Below are positions 29,411 through 38,357 of a DNA stretch of 64,000 nt, piece after piece. The translations under genes and the position numbers were made by a program. Source of the DNA: Arenibacter aquaticus (GTDB lineage Bacteria > Bacteroidota > Bacteroidia > Flavobacteriales > Flavobacteriaceae); the NCBI RefSeq assembly GCF_003957295.1, contig NZ_RQPJ01000021.1, positions 666,210-730,209 of the forward strand, given 5' to 3'. The notes below the pieces were generated by a model. It ran no database searches, was not told where the DNA came from, and was given only the letters and a program-made list of their open reading frames with translations. The first letter of the stretch is position 1. The number at the start of each line of letters is the position of its first letter.

Positions 29411-30001
29411 ATGCAAAATTTTACAAAATACCTGAAAGCCAAGGCCAATATAGCTGAACCGGAATTCCAAACCTTAATAAAAAAAATTAAGGTGAAACAT
29501 ATACCCAAGGGTAATGTCATTTTGCGTCCTGGCGAAGTTTGTCAGCATTCCTTTTTTGTGGAGAGTGGTCTTTTACGTGCCTATACGGTAGATACCCTGG
29601 GAAAAGAGCATATTATTCAATTTGGATCCGAAAATTGGATAGTGGTAGATCGAAGCAGTACATTTTTTAATGAACCTTCAGATTTGTTCATAGATGCAAT
29701 TGAAGATACCGATGTGGTCTTAATTGATCCTCAGTTTATTACCCAAGCCAGTGAAATAAGTGCTTCATTTAGAAAGTACAATGAAATAGCACTCCATAAC
29801 CACATACGACATCAGCAAAAAAGGATAAACTTGCTTTTAAGTGCCAGTGCGGAAACCAGGTATATTAAATTTATAAAACTGTATCCGGACCTAACCCTAA
29901 GAGTACCACAGTGGATGATAGCTTCTTATTTGGGAATTACCCCTGAAAGTTTGAGTCGCGTTAGAAAGGAACTGGCAAAAAAGAACTTTAAGCAAAACTA
30001 G
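29411..30001 (+). CDS. Crp/Fnr-family transcriptional regulator
   Basis: 196 residues. A cyclic-nucleotide-binding jelly roll covers about 20-115 (ILRPGEVCQHSFFVESGLLRAY pattern), and a short winged helix-turn-helix follows (WMIASYLGITPESLSRVRKEL, 164-184). The phosphate-binding RxA loop of true Crp is not recognised, so the ligand is unknown. This small type is very common in Bacteroidota and often regulates an adjacent gene; here the pirin gene begins 75 nt downstream in the same direction. Confidence 0.87.
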   Translation: MQNFTKYLKAKANIAEPEFQTLIKKIKVKHIPKGNVILRPGEVCQHSFFVESGLLRAYTVDTLGKEHIIQFGSENWIVVDRSSTFFNEPSDLFIDAIEDTDVVLIDPQFITQASEISASFRKYNEIALHNHIRHQQKRINLLLSASAETRYIKFIKLYPDLTLRVPQWMIASYLGITPESLSRVRKELAKKNFKQN

Positions 30002-30076
30002 AGTTGTTCTTAACATACATCAATGCACATAAAAGTGCAAACCCCTAATATTGTATAACGTTAAAGAACAATAATC

Positions 30077-30955
30077 ATGAAAACAAAAAATATAGAAGTA
30101 GTAGTAGCACCTAGGGAACCCCATTTTGTTGGCGACGGATTTAGGGTTCATAATTTTATACCTAGCGGGTATCATTTGGATATGCAGCGAATGGATCCTT
30201 TTATTCTTTTGGATTACAATTCTCCATATTATTTTCCGCCAACCGATACACCAAGGGGGGTAAGTGTTCATCCCCACAGGGGGTTTGAAACGGTCACTAT
30301 TGCCTATCAGGGCAAGGTAGCACATCATGACAGTTCCGGGAACAGTGGAATTATTGGTGAGGGCGATGTACAGTGGATGACAGCTGCTTCTGGGATACTC
30401 CATAAGGAATATCATGAAGAAACATTTAGCAAGGAAGGTGGTTATTTTCAAATGGCTCAATTATGGGTGAACCTTCCTGCAAAATACAAGATGTCTTCCC
30501 CAAAGTACCAAGAAATCACAAAATCCCAGATTAACCGGTTCCAATTGCCAAACCACAAAGGAGAAATAGAGGTTATTGCCGGTAAATATAAAGATGTGAA
30601 AGGGGCAGCCAGTACTTTTTCCGATGTAAATATGTTCAATGCAAGATTGGAAGAAGGGGCCGAAGCAGATTTTAATTTCCCTACTACACATAATACCGCG
30701 CTATTAGTGATTAAAGGTAAGATTAAAGTAAATGGGGACAAAACCATTGGCACTGATCATTTTGTACTCTTTGAAAATGAAGGGGAACAATTTCACATAC
30801 AGGCCAGTGATAAGTCCATAGTTCTGTTGTTGAGTGGAGCACCTTTAAACGAACCTATTGTGGCCCAGGGTCCCTTTGTTATGAACAGTCGTGAGGAAAT
30901 AGCTCAGGCCATATCAGATTATAACCTAGGGAAATTTGGATACTTGGAAGACTAA
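30077..30955 (+). CDS. pirin family protein
   Basis: 292 residues, two cupin domains. The N-terminal metal-binding cluster is present: HPHRGFETVTI, then HHDSSGN and the glutamate-containing GEGDVQWMTAASGILHKE. The C-terminal pirin domain includes GAPLNEPIVAQGPFVMN. Some pirins are iron-dependent quercetin dioxygenases; others act as redox-linked regulators. It lies just after the Crp-like gene and before a stem-loop. Fold certain, role open. Confidence 0.9.
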   Translation: MKTKNIEVVVAPREPHFVGDGFRVHNFIPSGYHLDMQRMDPFILLDYNSPYYFPPTDTPRGVSVHPHRGFETVTIAYQGKVAHHDSSGNSGIIGEGDVQWMTAASGILHKEYHEETFSKEGGYFQMAQLWVNLPAKYKMSSPKYQEITKSQINRFQLPNHKGEIEVIAGKYKDVKGAASTFSDVNMFNARLEEGAEADFNFPTTHNTALLVIKGKIKVNGDKTIGTDHFVLFENEGEQFHIQASDKSIVLLLSGAPLNEPIVAQGPFVMNSREEIAQAISDYNLGKFGYLED

Positions 30956-30974
30956 TGTTTATCTTAGAAGTAGT

Positions 30975-31005
30975 ATAACGGTCTAATTAACTGGACCGTT
31001 ATTCT
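30975..31005 (+). terminator. probable terminator after pirin gene
   Basis: TAACGGTC pairs with GACCGTTA around a 10-nt loop; the following T tract is short (ATTCTT), so the call is moderate. Confidence 0.5.
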
Positions 31006-31147
31006 TACTATTATCCAGCATTTTTTTAATAATAACTGTGAAGTATTAACAATACCGATATACGAAAAGGCATACGGAACAAATAGAGCTCTCGCTCAAT
31101 GGTTCCATAATTCATCCGGTATACCATAACACCTAAATACTTGAGTC

Positions 31148-31441
31148 ATGGAATATGAATTAATAGACAATACCCAAGCCAAACAATATGAATATCATAT
31201 AGAAGGAGTTTTGGCCAAAATAGAATATATAAAGACCAAGGATAAAATATACCTCACCCATACCGAAGTTCCAAAACAATTGGAGGGCAAGGGGATTGCT
31301 TCATCTTTGGTGCATAGTGTATTGGAGGATATTGAGAAAAAAGACTTAACTTTAATCCCTATGTGCCCCTTTGTGGCGGCATATATAAAAAGACATCCAG
31401 ATTGGAAAAAATTAGTTTTAAAAGGTATTAATATTTCTTGA
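31148..31441 (+). CDS. YjdJ-type GNAT acetyltransferase (COG2388)
   Basis: 97 residues. A minimal GNAT fold: the acetyl-CoA loop is QLEGKGIASSLV (about 44-55), and the end has IPMCPFVAAYIKRHPDW, typical of the small COG2388 group. The substrate is unknown. The stop (TGA at 31439-31441) lies 2 nt before the YjdI-like ferredoxin gene, so the two are coupled, a pairing also known in other bacteria. Confidence 0.88.
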   Translation: MEYELIDNTQAKQYEYHIEGVLAKIEYIKTKDKIYLTHTEVPKQLEGKGIASSLVHSVLEDIEKKDLTLIPMCPFVAAYIKRHPDWKKLVLKGINIS

Positions 31442-31443
31442 TT

Positions 31444-31674
31444 ATGGAGGCTAAAGAAAATTTTAAGGAATATTCCAATGGTGATATAACCATCGTTTGG
31501 AAGCCTCATAAATGTATACATTCAGGCATTTGTGTGAAAACTTTGCCAAAAGTATACAACCCCAAGGCCAAACCCTGGATAACGCCAAATAATGCTGGCA
31601 CGGACGAACTAAAATCGCAAATACTAAAATGCCCTTCAGCGGCATTATCATTTTACTCGAATGATAAAAAGTAA
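31444..31674 (+). CDS. YjdI-like divergent 4Fe-4S mono-cluster protein
   Basis: 76 residues from ATG 31444; the TTG 31438 start would overlap the previous gene without need. Cysteines Cys26, Cys31 and Cys61 follow the Fer4_19 pattern (KCIHSGICVKTLPKVYN; LKCPSAALSF). The family is small, soluble and of unknown electron-transfer role. It is coupled to the upstream GNAT gene. Confidence 0.87.
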   Translation: MEAKENFKEYSNGDITIVWKPHKCIHSGICVKTLPKVYNPKAKPWITPNNAGTDELKSQILKCPSAALSFYSNDKK

Positions 31675-31684
31675 ACAAGGACTA

Positions 31685-32194
31685 ATGGGGAAAAAGAGTT
31701 GTTTGGTTTTACTAATATTATTAATGGGCCTTAGCTGTACCGAAGAAAAAAAAGTTAGTCACCTAGATCCCATAAATTGGAAAAAAAGATATGCCAAACT
31801 CCCTGCTAACGATACCTTACTAAAAGGTAGTTCTTACCTTTCTATATATTCGTCTATTTATGATGGAACGGAAAAAACACTGCATCATTTGACGGCCACG
31901 GCCAGTATGAGAAATGTAAGCGTAACAGACACTATATATATATTTAAGGCCGATTACTATAATACCCAGGGTGATCTTATTAGGACCTATTTTGATAACC
32001 CTATATATCTAAAACCATTGGAAACCATTGAGATTGTTATAGATCAAGATGACAAGTACGGCGGTACAGGTGCCAATTTTGTTTTTGATTGGGCTGTGAC
32101 ATCCAATGAACACGAACCTATTTTTGAGGCTGTAATGATCTCTACTACAGGACAACAGGGGATTTCTTTTACCACCCGGGGAATTAAATTATAG
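31685..32194 (+). CDS. DUF3124 lipoprotein
   Basis: 169 residues from ATG 31685; an in-frame ATG at 31661 would overlap the YjdI gene by 14 nt and add a charged extension before the signal. The lipobox is LMGLSC (about Cys16). The mature part fits DUF3124: SYLSIYSSIYDG, ATASMRNVSVTDTIY, DDKYGGTGANFVFDW and a closing GQQGISFTTRG. The function is not known. Confidence 0.8.
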   Translation: MGKKSCLVLLILLMGLSCTEEKKVSHLDPINWKKRYAKLPANDTLLKGSSYLSIYSSIYDGTEKTLHHLTATASMRNVSVTDTIYIFKADYYNTQGDLIRTYFDNPIYLKPLETIEIVIDQDDKYGGTGANFVFDWAVTSNEHEPIFEAVMISTTGQQGISFTTRGIKL

Positions 32195-32349
32195 TCTGTT
32201 TTTTATTTAACAATCAATTTCCCCCAGCCTTAACAGGAAAATAAGTTATCTTTAATTGGATACTATAAATTTAGGTTAGATATGTATGGTTAAATTTTTA
32301 TCAATATTTGTTATATTTTACCAACCCAGACCACTAAGAATTAAAGAAC

Positions 32350-32652
32350 ATGAACATAATTCATGATATTCCGGAACATATATTTGAAAGCGTAGGGATT
32401 GTGGCAGGGCTCAGTGCTTGTTTGGTCATCGCCATTCAGGTTATAAAGGAATTCCGATATAAACACCCCAGTAGTCTTTCCAACGGTTTTATTTTTGGCT
32501 GGGTATTTATTTATCTTTTTTGGTGTTTTTATGGATTGCGCTTTAATGCACTGGCTCTTTGGCTTACCAATGCCATTGCGGTCCTATTACAATCCATACT
32601 GTGTTTCATAGTGATAAGGAAAAGGAAGCGTTACCCTTCCAATACTCAATAA
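32350..32652 (+). CDS. SemiSWEET/PQ-loop-like small membrane protein
   Basis: 100 residues, three membrane helices (about 15-32, 47-64, 68-90), the size and topology of a SemiSWEET half-transporter. The pattern VGIVAGLSACLVIAIQVIKE then SLSNGFIFGWVFIYLFWCFYG and a third helix with IAVLLQSILCFIV aligns with the triple-helix bundle; the first-helix proline of the PQ motif is replaced. Sugar transport is possible as a dimer but not shown. Confidence 0.65.
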   Translation: MNIIHDIPEHIFESVGIVAGLSACLVIAIQVIKEFRYKHPSSLSNGFIFGWVFIYLFWCFYGLRFNALALWLTNAIAVLLQSILCFIVIRKRKRYPSNTQ

Positions 32653-32968
32653 ATCAACTTTATATTTTAATCGGGAACCAATAGCGTACTATGGGTTAGG
32701 CCACATGTGGTTTCCTTTTGAGAACCTCTATAAAGAAAACCATACAGAAAACAAGCCCGTAATACTTGTTCTCATACCAGTCCTTATGTGTAAGGATTAA
32801 ATTGATTTAGAAGGTGTGGCCTTAGGAACATGGGGATACCCGGTAGTATTTGAAGGTTTACCGGGGGGCATCAAAAGATATTGCAGTAATACCCATTCCC
32901 CATTGTATTGCTAATAACTAATTTTGTTGCTCCTTAATTTTCAATAGCTAAAGCATTATCATTGTCAT
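32653..32968. other. intergenic, small palindromes only
   Basis: 316 nt without a supported gene. It contains the palindrome CCACATGTGG (near 32701) and a weak hairpin TCCTTA/TAAGGA near 32783. No function is proposed. Confidence 0.4.
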
Positions 32969-33385
32969 ATGAATATTGAAATCAAACAAATTAAGGCAGA
33001 AGCAACATATTTATTAAGGCATACCGTAATGTGGCCAGATATGCCCAAAAACTATATTATACTTCCTAATGACGCCGAGGGTACTCATTTTGGTCTCTTT
33101 GTAAATAACGCCCTAACTTCTGTAGTATCTTTGTTCATTGATGATAAGGTCGCCCAGTTTCGGAAATTGGCCACAGCCACAGCTGAACAGGGCAAAGGAT
33201 ACGCCAGCATGTTGCTCACTCATGTTGTGGCATATGCCGAACGTAAAAAGGTGAACAGTATATGGTGTAATGCCAGAACGGACAAAAAAGAGTTTTACCT
33301 TAAATTTGGTTTACATAGTACCAAAACTACTTTTACAAAAGGCGAAATAGACTATGTAGTTATGGAAAAAATAATAATTTGCTAA
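32969..33385 (+). CDS. GNAT family N-acetyltransferase
   Basis: 138 residues. The acetyl-CoA motif A is FRKLATATAEQGKGYASMLLTHVV (Q/R-x-x-G-x-G/A: EQGKGYAS), preceded by a beta strand with VVSLFIDDKV, and followed by IWCNARTDKKEFYLKFG. The substrate cannot be read from the sequence. It appears monocistronic. Confidence 0.88.
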   Translation: MNIEIKQIKAEATYLLRHTVMWPDMPKNYIILPNDAEGTHFGLFVNNALTSVVSLFIDDKVAQFRKLATATAEQGKGYASMLLTHVVAYAERKKVNSIWCNARTDKKEFYLKFGLHSTKTTFTKGEIDYVVMEKIIIC

Positions 33386-33500
33386 AAATTTACCTAAAGT
33401 CATTCTACATTTATCAATTGGTTACTTTTTGATTACCTTTCTTGCCGTGTTGCCGTTTGCAGCTATGCAATTAAGTCCTAAAAAGTATAAACTATACATC

Positions 33501-33947
33501 ATGCAAAAATTAATTTTCGCCATTCTGGTATTATTAAGTCTTCAGCTACATGCACAGACCTTTGATTTTAAGATAGACCATTCTTCCTTGATTGTCAACG
33601 ATCTAGACGCTACTGCTAATTTTTATGCCAATATTCTGCAATTAAAGGAAATACCACATCCAGACAAGGCCCCGGGGTTTAGATGGTTTGCTGTACAGGG
33701 CAATTCGCAGCTTCATTTAATTTATAAGGATACCGTGGTTATGAAGAAGCATAAATCTATGCACCTATGCTTATCTACCCCGGATTTAAAGGCCTTTATA
33801 GACCATTTAGAGAGCAATAATGTTGAGTATGAAGATTGGCCTGGTAAAAAAGGGGCCGTTACCTTACGTTCTGACGGAGTGCGGCAAATTTATTTAAGGG
33901 ATCCTGAAGGATATTGGATAGAAGTAAACAATGCTGCACATGATTAA
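33501..33947 (+). CDS. secreted VOC-family (glyoxalase/bleomycin resistance fold) protein
   Basis: 148 residues from ATG 33501; upstream TTG codons would put an extra tail before a clean signal peptide (MQKLIFAILVLLSLQLHAQ). The VOC fold follows: IDHSSLIVNDLDATANFYANILQL pattern, HLCLSTPDLKAFIDHL, and IYLRDPEGYWIEV, with metal ligands His and Glu at the usual positions. An exported VOC protein is less common than a cytosolic one. The substrate is unknown. Confidence 0.82.
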   Translation: MQKLIFAILVLLSLQLHAQTFDFKIDHSSLIVNDLDATANFYANILQLKEIPHPDKAPGFRWFAVQGNSQLHLIYKDTVVMKKHKSMHLCLSTPDLKAFIDHLESNNVEYEDWPGKKGAVTLRSDGVRQIYLRDPEGYWIEVNNAAHD

Positions 33948-34016
33948 TTGTCCTGTACTATTTTTTGGTAGGATTTACTACATTTGGATAAGGAATATAA
34001 AAAACAGAAAAAGCAT

Positions 34017-34493
34017 ATGAACAATACCGATAAAGCTAGGAACACTATGGTAGACACCCTGTTAAATAAAAAGGAGGTTAATTGGCAGGAGGTACTTTCT
34101 ACCGTTATTTCGGGATTTGACTGTAGCACTGGTACCATCCATTTTTTAGATAACAATACCGCTTTGTTAAAGGTGCAGGCCCATCAGGGTATACCAGCCT
34201 TTTTAATTCCCAAGCTTTCCGAGATCCCTATAGGAAAGGGAATGGCAGGTATAGCGGCAGAGCGTATGGAAGCCGTTGAAATGTGTAATCTCCAAACCGA
34301 TGATTCTGGAGTGGCCAGGCCTGCCGCCAAGGAAACTAAGGTAGAGGGCTCTATTGCCGTGCCCATGATACTGGATGGAAAATTATATGGAACCCTGGGT
34401 ATTGCCAAACCTGTACCATACGACTTTACCGAAGATGAGGTAAAGGACCTTATGAGCATTGGCGAGAAAATAAGCAAATATTTGCACGCCTAA
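34017..34493 (+). CDS. GAF domain protein
   Basis: 158 residues from ATG 34017 (an upstream TTG at 33984 is possible). One GAF domain fills the protein: GFDCSTGTIHFLDNNTALLKVQAHQGIP, IGKGMAGIAAERMEAV, and SIAVPMILDGKLYGTLGIAKP patterns. Stand-alone GAF proteins sense small molecules or redox state, like free-methionine-sulfoxide reductases, but the needed cysteines are not evident here. No output domain is attached. Confidence 0.82.
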   Translation: MNNTDKARNTMVDTLLNKKEVNWQEVLSTVISGFDCSTGTIHFLDNNTALLKVQAHQGIPAFLIPKLSEIPIGKGMAGIAAERMEAVEMCNLQTDDSGVARPAAKETKVEGSIAVPMILDGKLYGTLGIAKPVPYDFTEDEVKDLMSIGEKISKYLHA

Positions 34494-34749
34494 CATAATT
34501 GTGCCTTAGTCCACTATCTACCAAATAATGTAGTGATAAACCATATAACTTAGTTTAGGGATCATTCCCATAAGTTGTGTGTGAATTACAAATAGATATA
34601 ATTTACTAACTCAAGTTTGTGTTCTGTTCATTTTTTGCATCGCCCAAAAACGACCAGGGCCGAATAACCAAGGTACGGTGTACCTTGATTAGGAGGAGCC
34701 AGCCGTAGACGAGGAAAGGCTTATTTTAAATTTCTGTAAATCCACGCAC

Positions 34750-34828
34750 TTTCCACGGCCCCAGCGTCCAGGCCGCTTTCACTTGGGTGAAATGCTCTAT
34801 GGACGCCTCCCTCCCTCCAATGTGGAAA
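34750..34828. ncRNA. candidate structured RNA or repeat: nested three-tier stem-loop
   Basis: Three pairs of perfect inverted repeats are nested: TTTCCAC (34750) with GTGGAAA (34822), GCGTCCA (34764) with TGGACGC (34800), and TTTCAC (34777) with GTGAAA (34787) around a TTGG loop. The order is consistent with one long hairpin having internal bulges. It could be a small RNA, a riboregulator or the end of a mobile repeat. Strand is not known and there is no clear promoter. Confidence 0.45.
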
Positions 34829-35285
34829 CCACTTGATTTATTGGAAATTGAAAAATAGGTCTTTACTCTGTTCCGTCAACATAGCAGTGTTGATAAATCA
34901 TATTCCCTTTATTGAATACCCTTTATCTTCTTACTATAAGTAAATTATCAGGTGATCTTCTTCCCTAGCGCAGATGGTATAGCGGTTAAGTGTTATTGAA
35001 GCCGTGGAAATGATTTAGGCCATGGCATCGGTTTGATTGCACAAGAAAAGAAACCGAGAGTTCATGAATACCTTGAAATAACAAGCAGAAATCAATGAAC
35101 TAAATGGAAGAATATTTTAATGATTGGTTTTTCTCGGTTACTCCTATTAATTGAAATTATTGAACAAAAAAACAAGACTGATCAAATTAATCCTGATTTT
35201 TGCGTAAACTCAGCAATTATACTTGATCCGAGTTTAGCTTAAAACACAAAACGTACTGTGGATAAAAGCTACGGGGTACCTAAGC

Positions 35286-35327
35286 AAAAAAAAGCAGGGA
35301 ACTCATTAAGAATTACCTGCTTTTTTT
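35286..35327 (-). terminator. rho-independent terminator of murA
   Basis: On the minus strand a stem GCAGG/CCTGC extended by A/T pairs is followed by a run of eight T, 20 nt after the murA stop. Confidence 0.82.
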
Positions 35328-35346
35328 ATTTGGATAAAATCTTTAT

Positions 35347-36654
35347 TTACACCCTGGTAATTTTGGCGCCAATGGCACGCAATCTTGTATCAATATTTTC
35401 ATAACCCCTATCTATTTGTTCAATATTGTGAATGGTAGAGGTACCTTTGGCCGATAATGCAGCTATTAATAAGGATACGCCGGCCCTAATATCTGGAGAT
35501 ACCATGGTAGTGGCCTTTAAGCTCGACTTAAAGTTATGACCAATAACAGTGGCCCTATGAGGATCACAGAGAATAATCTTAGCGCCCATATCTATTAATT
35601 TATCCACGAAGAACAATCGGCTTTCAAACATCTTTTGATGTATCAAAACTTCTCCTTTTGCCTGTGTGGCCATCACAAGAATAATACTTAACAAATCTGG
35701 TGTAAGTCCGGGCCAAGGTGCATCTGCCACGGTTAGGATTGAGCCGTCTATATAGTTTTGGATCTCGTAACCATCCTTGTGCTCGGGTATGATAATATCA
35801 TCGCCCTGACGTTCCAATTGTATGCCCAGTTTTCTGAAGACTGAGGGTATTTGCCCTAGATCGTCCCAACTAACATCTTTTATGGTAAGGTTACTTCTAG
35901 TCATAGCTGCCAGTCCTATCCAACTACCTATCTCGATCATATCTGGAAGCATTCTATGTTCTGTACCTCCCAAGGTTTCCACCCCTTCTATTTCCAATAG
36001 GTTAGATCCAATTCCCGAAATTTTGGCCCCCATCCTGTTGAGCATCTTGCACAGCTGTTGTAGATATGGTTCACAGGCTGCATTGTAAATGGTAGTCTTG
36101 CCCTCTGCCAAGACTGCTGCCATTACTATATTGGCCGTTCCGGTAACCGAGGCTTCATCCAATAACATATAAGTCCCCTTCAACTTTTGGGCCTCAACGC
36201 CATAGAAGTGTTCCTCTTTATTATACCTGAACTTGGCCCCCAATTTTATAAAGCCTTCAAAATGAGTATCCAGTCGTCTACGCCCTATTTTATCACCTCC
36301 TGGCTTGGGAATATATCCTTTTCCGAAACGGGCCAGCAATGGACCGACCAGCATAATGGATCCCCTAAGCCCCCTACCGTCTTGTTTAAATTGGGCAGAT
36401 TGCAAGTAATCCAAATTAATATCATCCGCAATAAAGGTATAGGACCCCTTGCCCTTTTTCTGGATCTTGACACCCAAATCCTCCAATAGGGAAATCAGTT
36501 TATTTACATCAACAATATCCGGGATATTGGTTATGGATACTTTTTCTGAAGTGAGTAGTACGGCGCAAAGTATCTGTAAAGCTTCGTTCTTTGCTCCTTG
36601 CGGTGTAATTTCACCATGTAATTGATGACCGCCTTCTATTTTAAATGTTCCCAT
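35347..36654 (-). CDS. murA: UDP-N-acetylglucosamine 1-carboxyvinyltransferase
   Basis: 435 residues, EPSP-synthase fold. MurA transfers enolpyruvate from PEP to UDP-GlcNAc, the first committed step of peptidoglycan synthesis, in the cytosol. Seen: QGAKNEALQIL near 19-29 with the catalytic Lys22-Asn23 pair and RAGVSLLIAALSAKG near the C-terminus. The flexible loop reads PKPGGDKIG with Asp121 where E. coli MurA has Cys115, the residue alkylated by fosfomycin. Natural Asp variants of MurA are active and insensitive to this drug. The gene follows DUF4290 by 15 nt, an arrangement common in Bacteroidota. Confidence 0.96.
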   Translation of the reverse strand: MGTFKIEGGHQLHGEITPQGAKNEALQILCAVLLTSEKVSITNIPDIVDVNKLISLLEDLGVKIQKKGKGSYTFIADDINLDYLQSAQFKQDGRGLRGSIMLVGPLLARFGKGYIPKPGGDKIGRRRLDTHFEGFIKLGAKFRYNKEEHFYGVEAQKLKGTYMLLDEASVTGTANIVMAAVLAEGKTTIYNAACEPYLQQLCKMLNRMGAKISGIGSNLLEIEGVETLGGTEHRMLPDMIEIGSWIGLAAMTRSNLTIKDVSWDDLGQIPSVFRKLGIQLERQGDDIIIPEHKDGYEIQNYIDGSILTVADAPWPGLTPDLLSIILVMATQAKGEVLIHQKMFESRLFFVDKLIDMGAKIILCDPHRATVIGHNFKSSLKATTMVSPDIRAGVSLLIAALSAKGTSTIHNIEQIDRGYENIDTRLRAIGAKITRV

Positions 36655-36669
36655 TAAGGTTTGAGAATA

Positions 36670-37323
36670 TTAATATCGCTTTTTACCGCGATTTTGATTT
36701 CTTTGTGTTTTCTTTCCTGAAGTGCTCCTTGGCGACTTAGCTACACGGTTTTTAAGGAATTGACCGCTTTCAGTAAGGTTTTCACCCTCTTTGGCAAGGT
36801 CTATTTCACCATTGCTAAGCTCATATAGGTGCTTAAAAATAACCTTGTCGTCTACCGTATCCTTATTCCAGTTTAGGTAACACTTTTTCATATGGTTGGC
36901 AATGGCATATTCCAATCCGTCTCTCATGTCCCCTTTTTCCCATTTTACGGCCACATCTATCATGCGTTTAATATTGTTCCCGTAAAATCTGTACTTAGGA
37001 AAGTTCTGCGGGTACTCTAAGGGTTCAGGACGTTTCTGTAAAGTTTCCTTGGAAGTGATAGGAAACGGGGATTCCACATTCAGTTTAAAATCGGACATAA
37101 TAAACAATTGGTCCCATAGTTTGTGCTGAAAGTCCGGAACATCCCTTAGGTGTGGTTGAATATTGCCCATTACGCTAATAATGGCCTGTGCCACACGGTT
37201 ACGTTCGGCATCGTCCTCTATAGATATAGCGTGATCCACCATTTTTTGGAAGTGACGCCCATATTCGGGTATAATGAGCTTTGGCCGCTCAGTATTGTAT
37301 TCTAAGTTTTCTACTAAATTCAA
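36670..37323 (-). CDS. DUF4290 domain protein
   Basis: 217 residues, typical of the family: an N-terminal LEYNTERPKLIIPEYGRH motif, helical middle, then LEYPQNFPKYRFYGNNIKRMID, and a basic, disordered C-terminus (SPRSTSGKKTQRNQNRGKK). It is conserved in Bacteroidota and nearly always next to murA. The function is unknown; the basic tail might bind nucleic acid, which is inference only. Confidence 0.9.
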   Translation of the reverse strand: MNLVENLEYNTERPKLIIPEYGRHFQKMVDHAISIEDDAERNRVAQAIISVMGNIQPHLRDVPDFQHKLWDQLFIMSDFKLNVESPFPITSKETLQKRPEPLEYPQNFPKYRFYGNNIKRMIDVAVKWEKGDMRDGLEYAIANHMKKCYLNWNKDTVDDKVIFKHLYELSNGEIDLAKEGENLTESGQFLKNRVAKSPRSTSGKKTQRNQNRGKKRY

Positions 37324-37411
37324 ATTGAAATATTTATTGCTTATGATTTATGATAAGGAAGTCTACTAAATAACGTCTGCAAAATAACAAAATTATGGCA
37401 GATATGCTATT

Positions 37412-37699
37412 TTATAGCGATATAACCCCTTTTACCTGCCCTACCTCCTTATATTTTGCTATAACTTCCTCCGGATTCTTCAAGCTTACCGTAATAGATA
37501 GGCTAGTATATTTGGCATTTTTGGATTTCTTGGATTCTATAACCGCACCTGTATTGTCAAAAATATCCTGGATCTGTTTAATCTTTTCAGGATCTGTTGG
37601 TACTATAAATTTGTAAAGGTATTTGGAAGGCCATTTTGTACTTTGTTCCAACTGCTCCCTTAATCTACTATAAAATTCGTCTGATTTTGCTTGATCCAT
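37412..37699 (-). CDS. DUF493 family protein (YbeD-like)
   Basis: 95 residues with the alpha/beta ferredoxin-like fold of DUF493: KWPSKYLYKFIVP, then YTSLSITVSLKNPEEVIAKYKE and VKGVISL at the end. E. coli YbeD is a member; the role is not established. It is alone and divergent to the AAA gene. Confidence 0.88.
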   Translation of the reverse strand: MDQAKSDEFYSRLREQLEQSTKWPSKYLYKFIVPTDPEKIKQIQDIFDNTGAVIESKKSKNAKYTSLSITVSLKNPEEVIAKYKEVGQVKGVISL

Positions 37700-37814
37700 G
37701 CCAATGTTTTTGCAAATATATAAAGTATCATTGGCAATTTTTTAATCTTATGGGTATTTCATTACTTTGCAAGATCATTTTATGTACGATAGGCATAACT
37801 CTAAATGACACCGT

Positions 37815-38357
37815 TTGAGTATCGAGAAAATTGTTATTACAGGTGGTCCCAGTACCGGAAAGACCTCTATTATAGAAAAAATAGAACAGAAAGGTTTTTA
37901 TTGTTTCAATGAGATTTCTAGGCAGATTACCCTAGAAGCCAGAAAACAAGGAATTCCCCAATTGTTTGTGTCTGATCCCCTCCTCTTTAGCGAGCGAATT
38001 ATAGAAGGAAGGATAAAACAGTTCAAGGCTGCCGAAAAGATAGATAAACCATTGGTGTTTTTTGACAGGGGCATACCTGATGTGGTGGCTTATATGGACT
38101 GTTTTGGCCAAACTTATGGCGAGCATTTTGTGGAGAGCTGTACTTTGCATAGGTATGACCATGTGTTCTTATTACCACCATGGCAGGAGATACACGTGTC
38201 CGACAATGAACGCTACGAAAATTTTGAACAGGCCTTACGTATACACAGTTATTTGGAACGGGTCTATAAGAAATATGGCTATAACATAATTGATGTTCCC
38301 AAGGAAACCGTGGAAGGACGGGTTACCTTTATACTTAATAAAATAAAGAATCTATAG
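37815..38357 (+). CDS. AAA family ATPase (AAA_28, NadR/Ttd14-like)
   Basis: 180 residues starting at TTG. Walker A is GGPSTGKTS (8-16) and a Walker-B-like FFDRGIPDVVAYM follows near 76-88. The fold resembles nucleoside/nucleotide kinases of the AAA_28 group. The substrate is unknown. Its stop codon overlaps the GTG of recQ by one base, so the three genes AAA-recQ-fmt are one coupled unit. Confidence 0.85.
   Translation: MSIEKIVITGGPSTGKTSIIEKIEQKGFYCFNEISRQITLEARKQGIPQLFVSDPLLFSERIIEGRIKQFKAAEKIDKPLVFFDRGIPDVVAYMDCFGQTYGEHFVESCTLHRYDHVFLLPPWQEIHVSDNERYENFEQALRIHSYLERVYKKYGYNIIDVPKETVEGRVTFILNKIKNL

Larger units (their letters stand above)
34494..35346. other. 853-nt gene-free region with structured elements
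   Basis: No supported gene. It holds a hairpin AAGGTAC/GTACCTT (34670-34686), a nested three-tier stem-loop (34750-34828) and the murA terminator at its end. The stretch near 34975-35000 looks faintly like a tRNA D-arm but does not fold into a tRNA. Confidence 0.5.

Noticed and set aside
34970-35010. tRNA-like string (GCGCAGATGGTATAGCGGTTAAG)
   Set aside because: Resembles a D-arm but lacks an acceptor pair, anticodon arm and T-arm.
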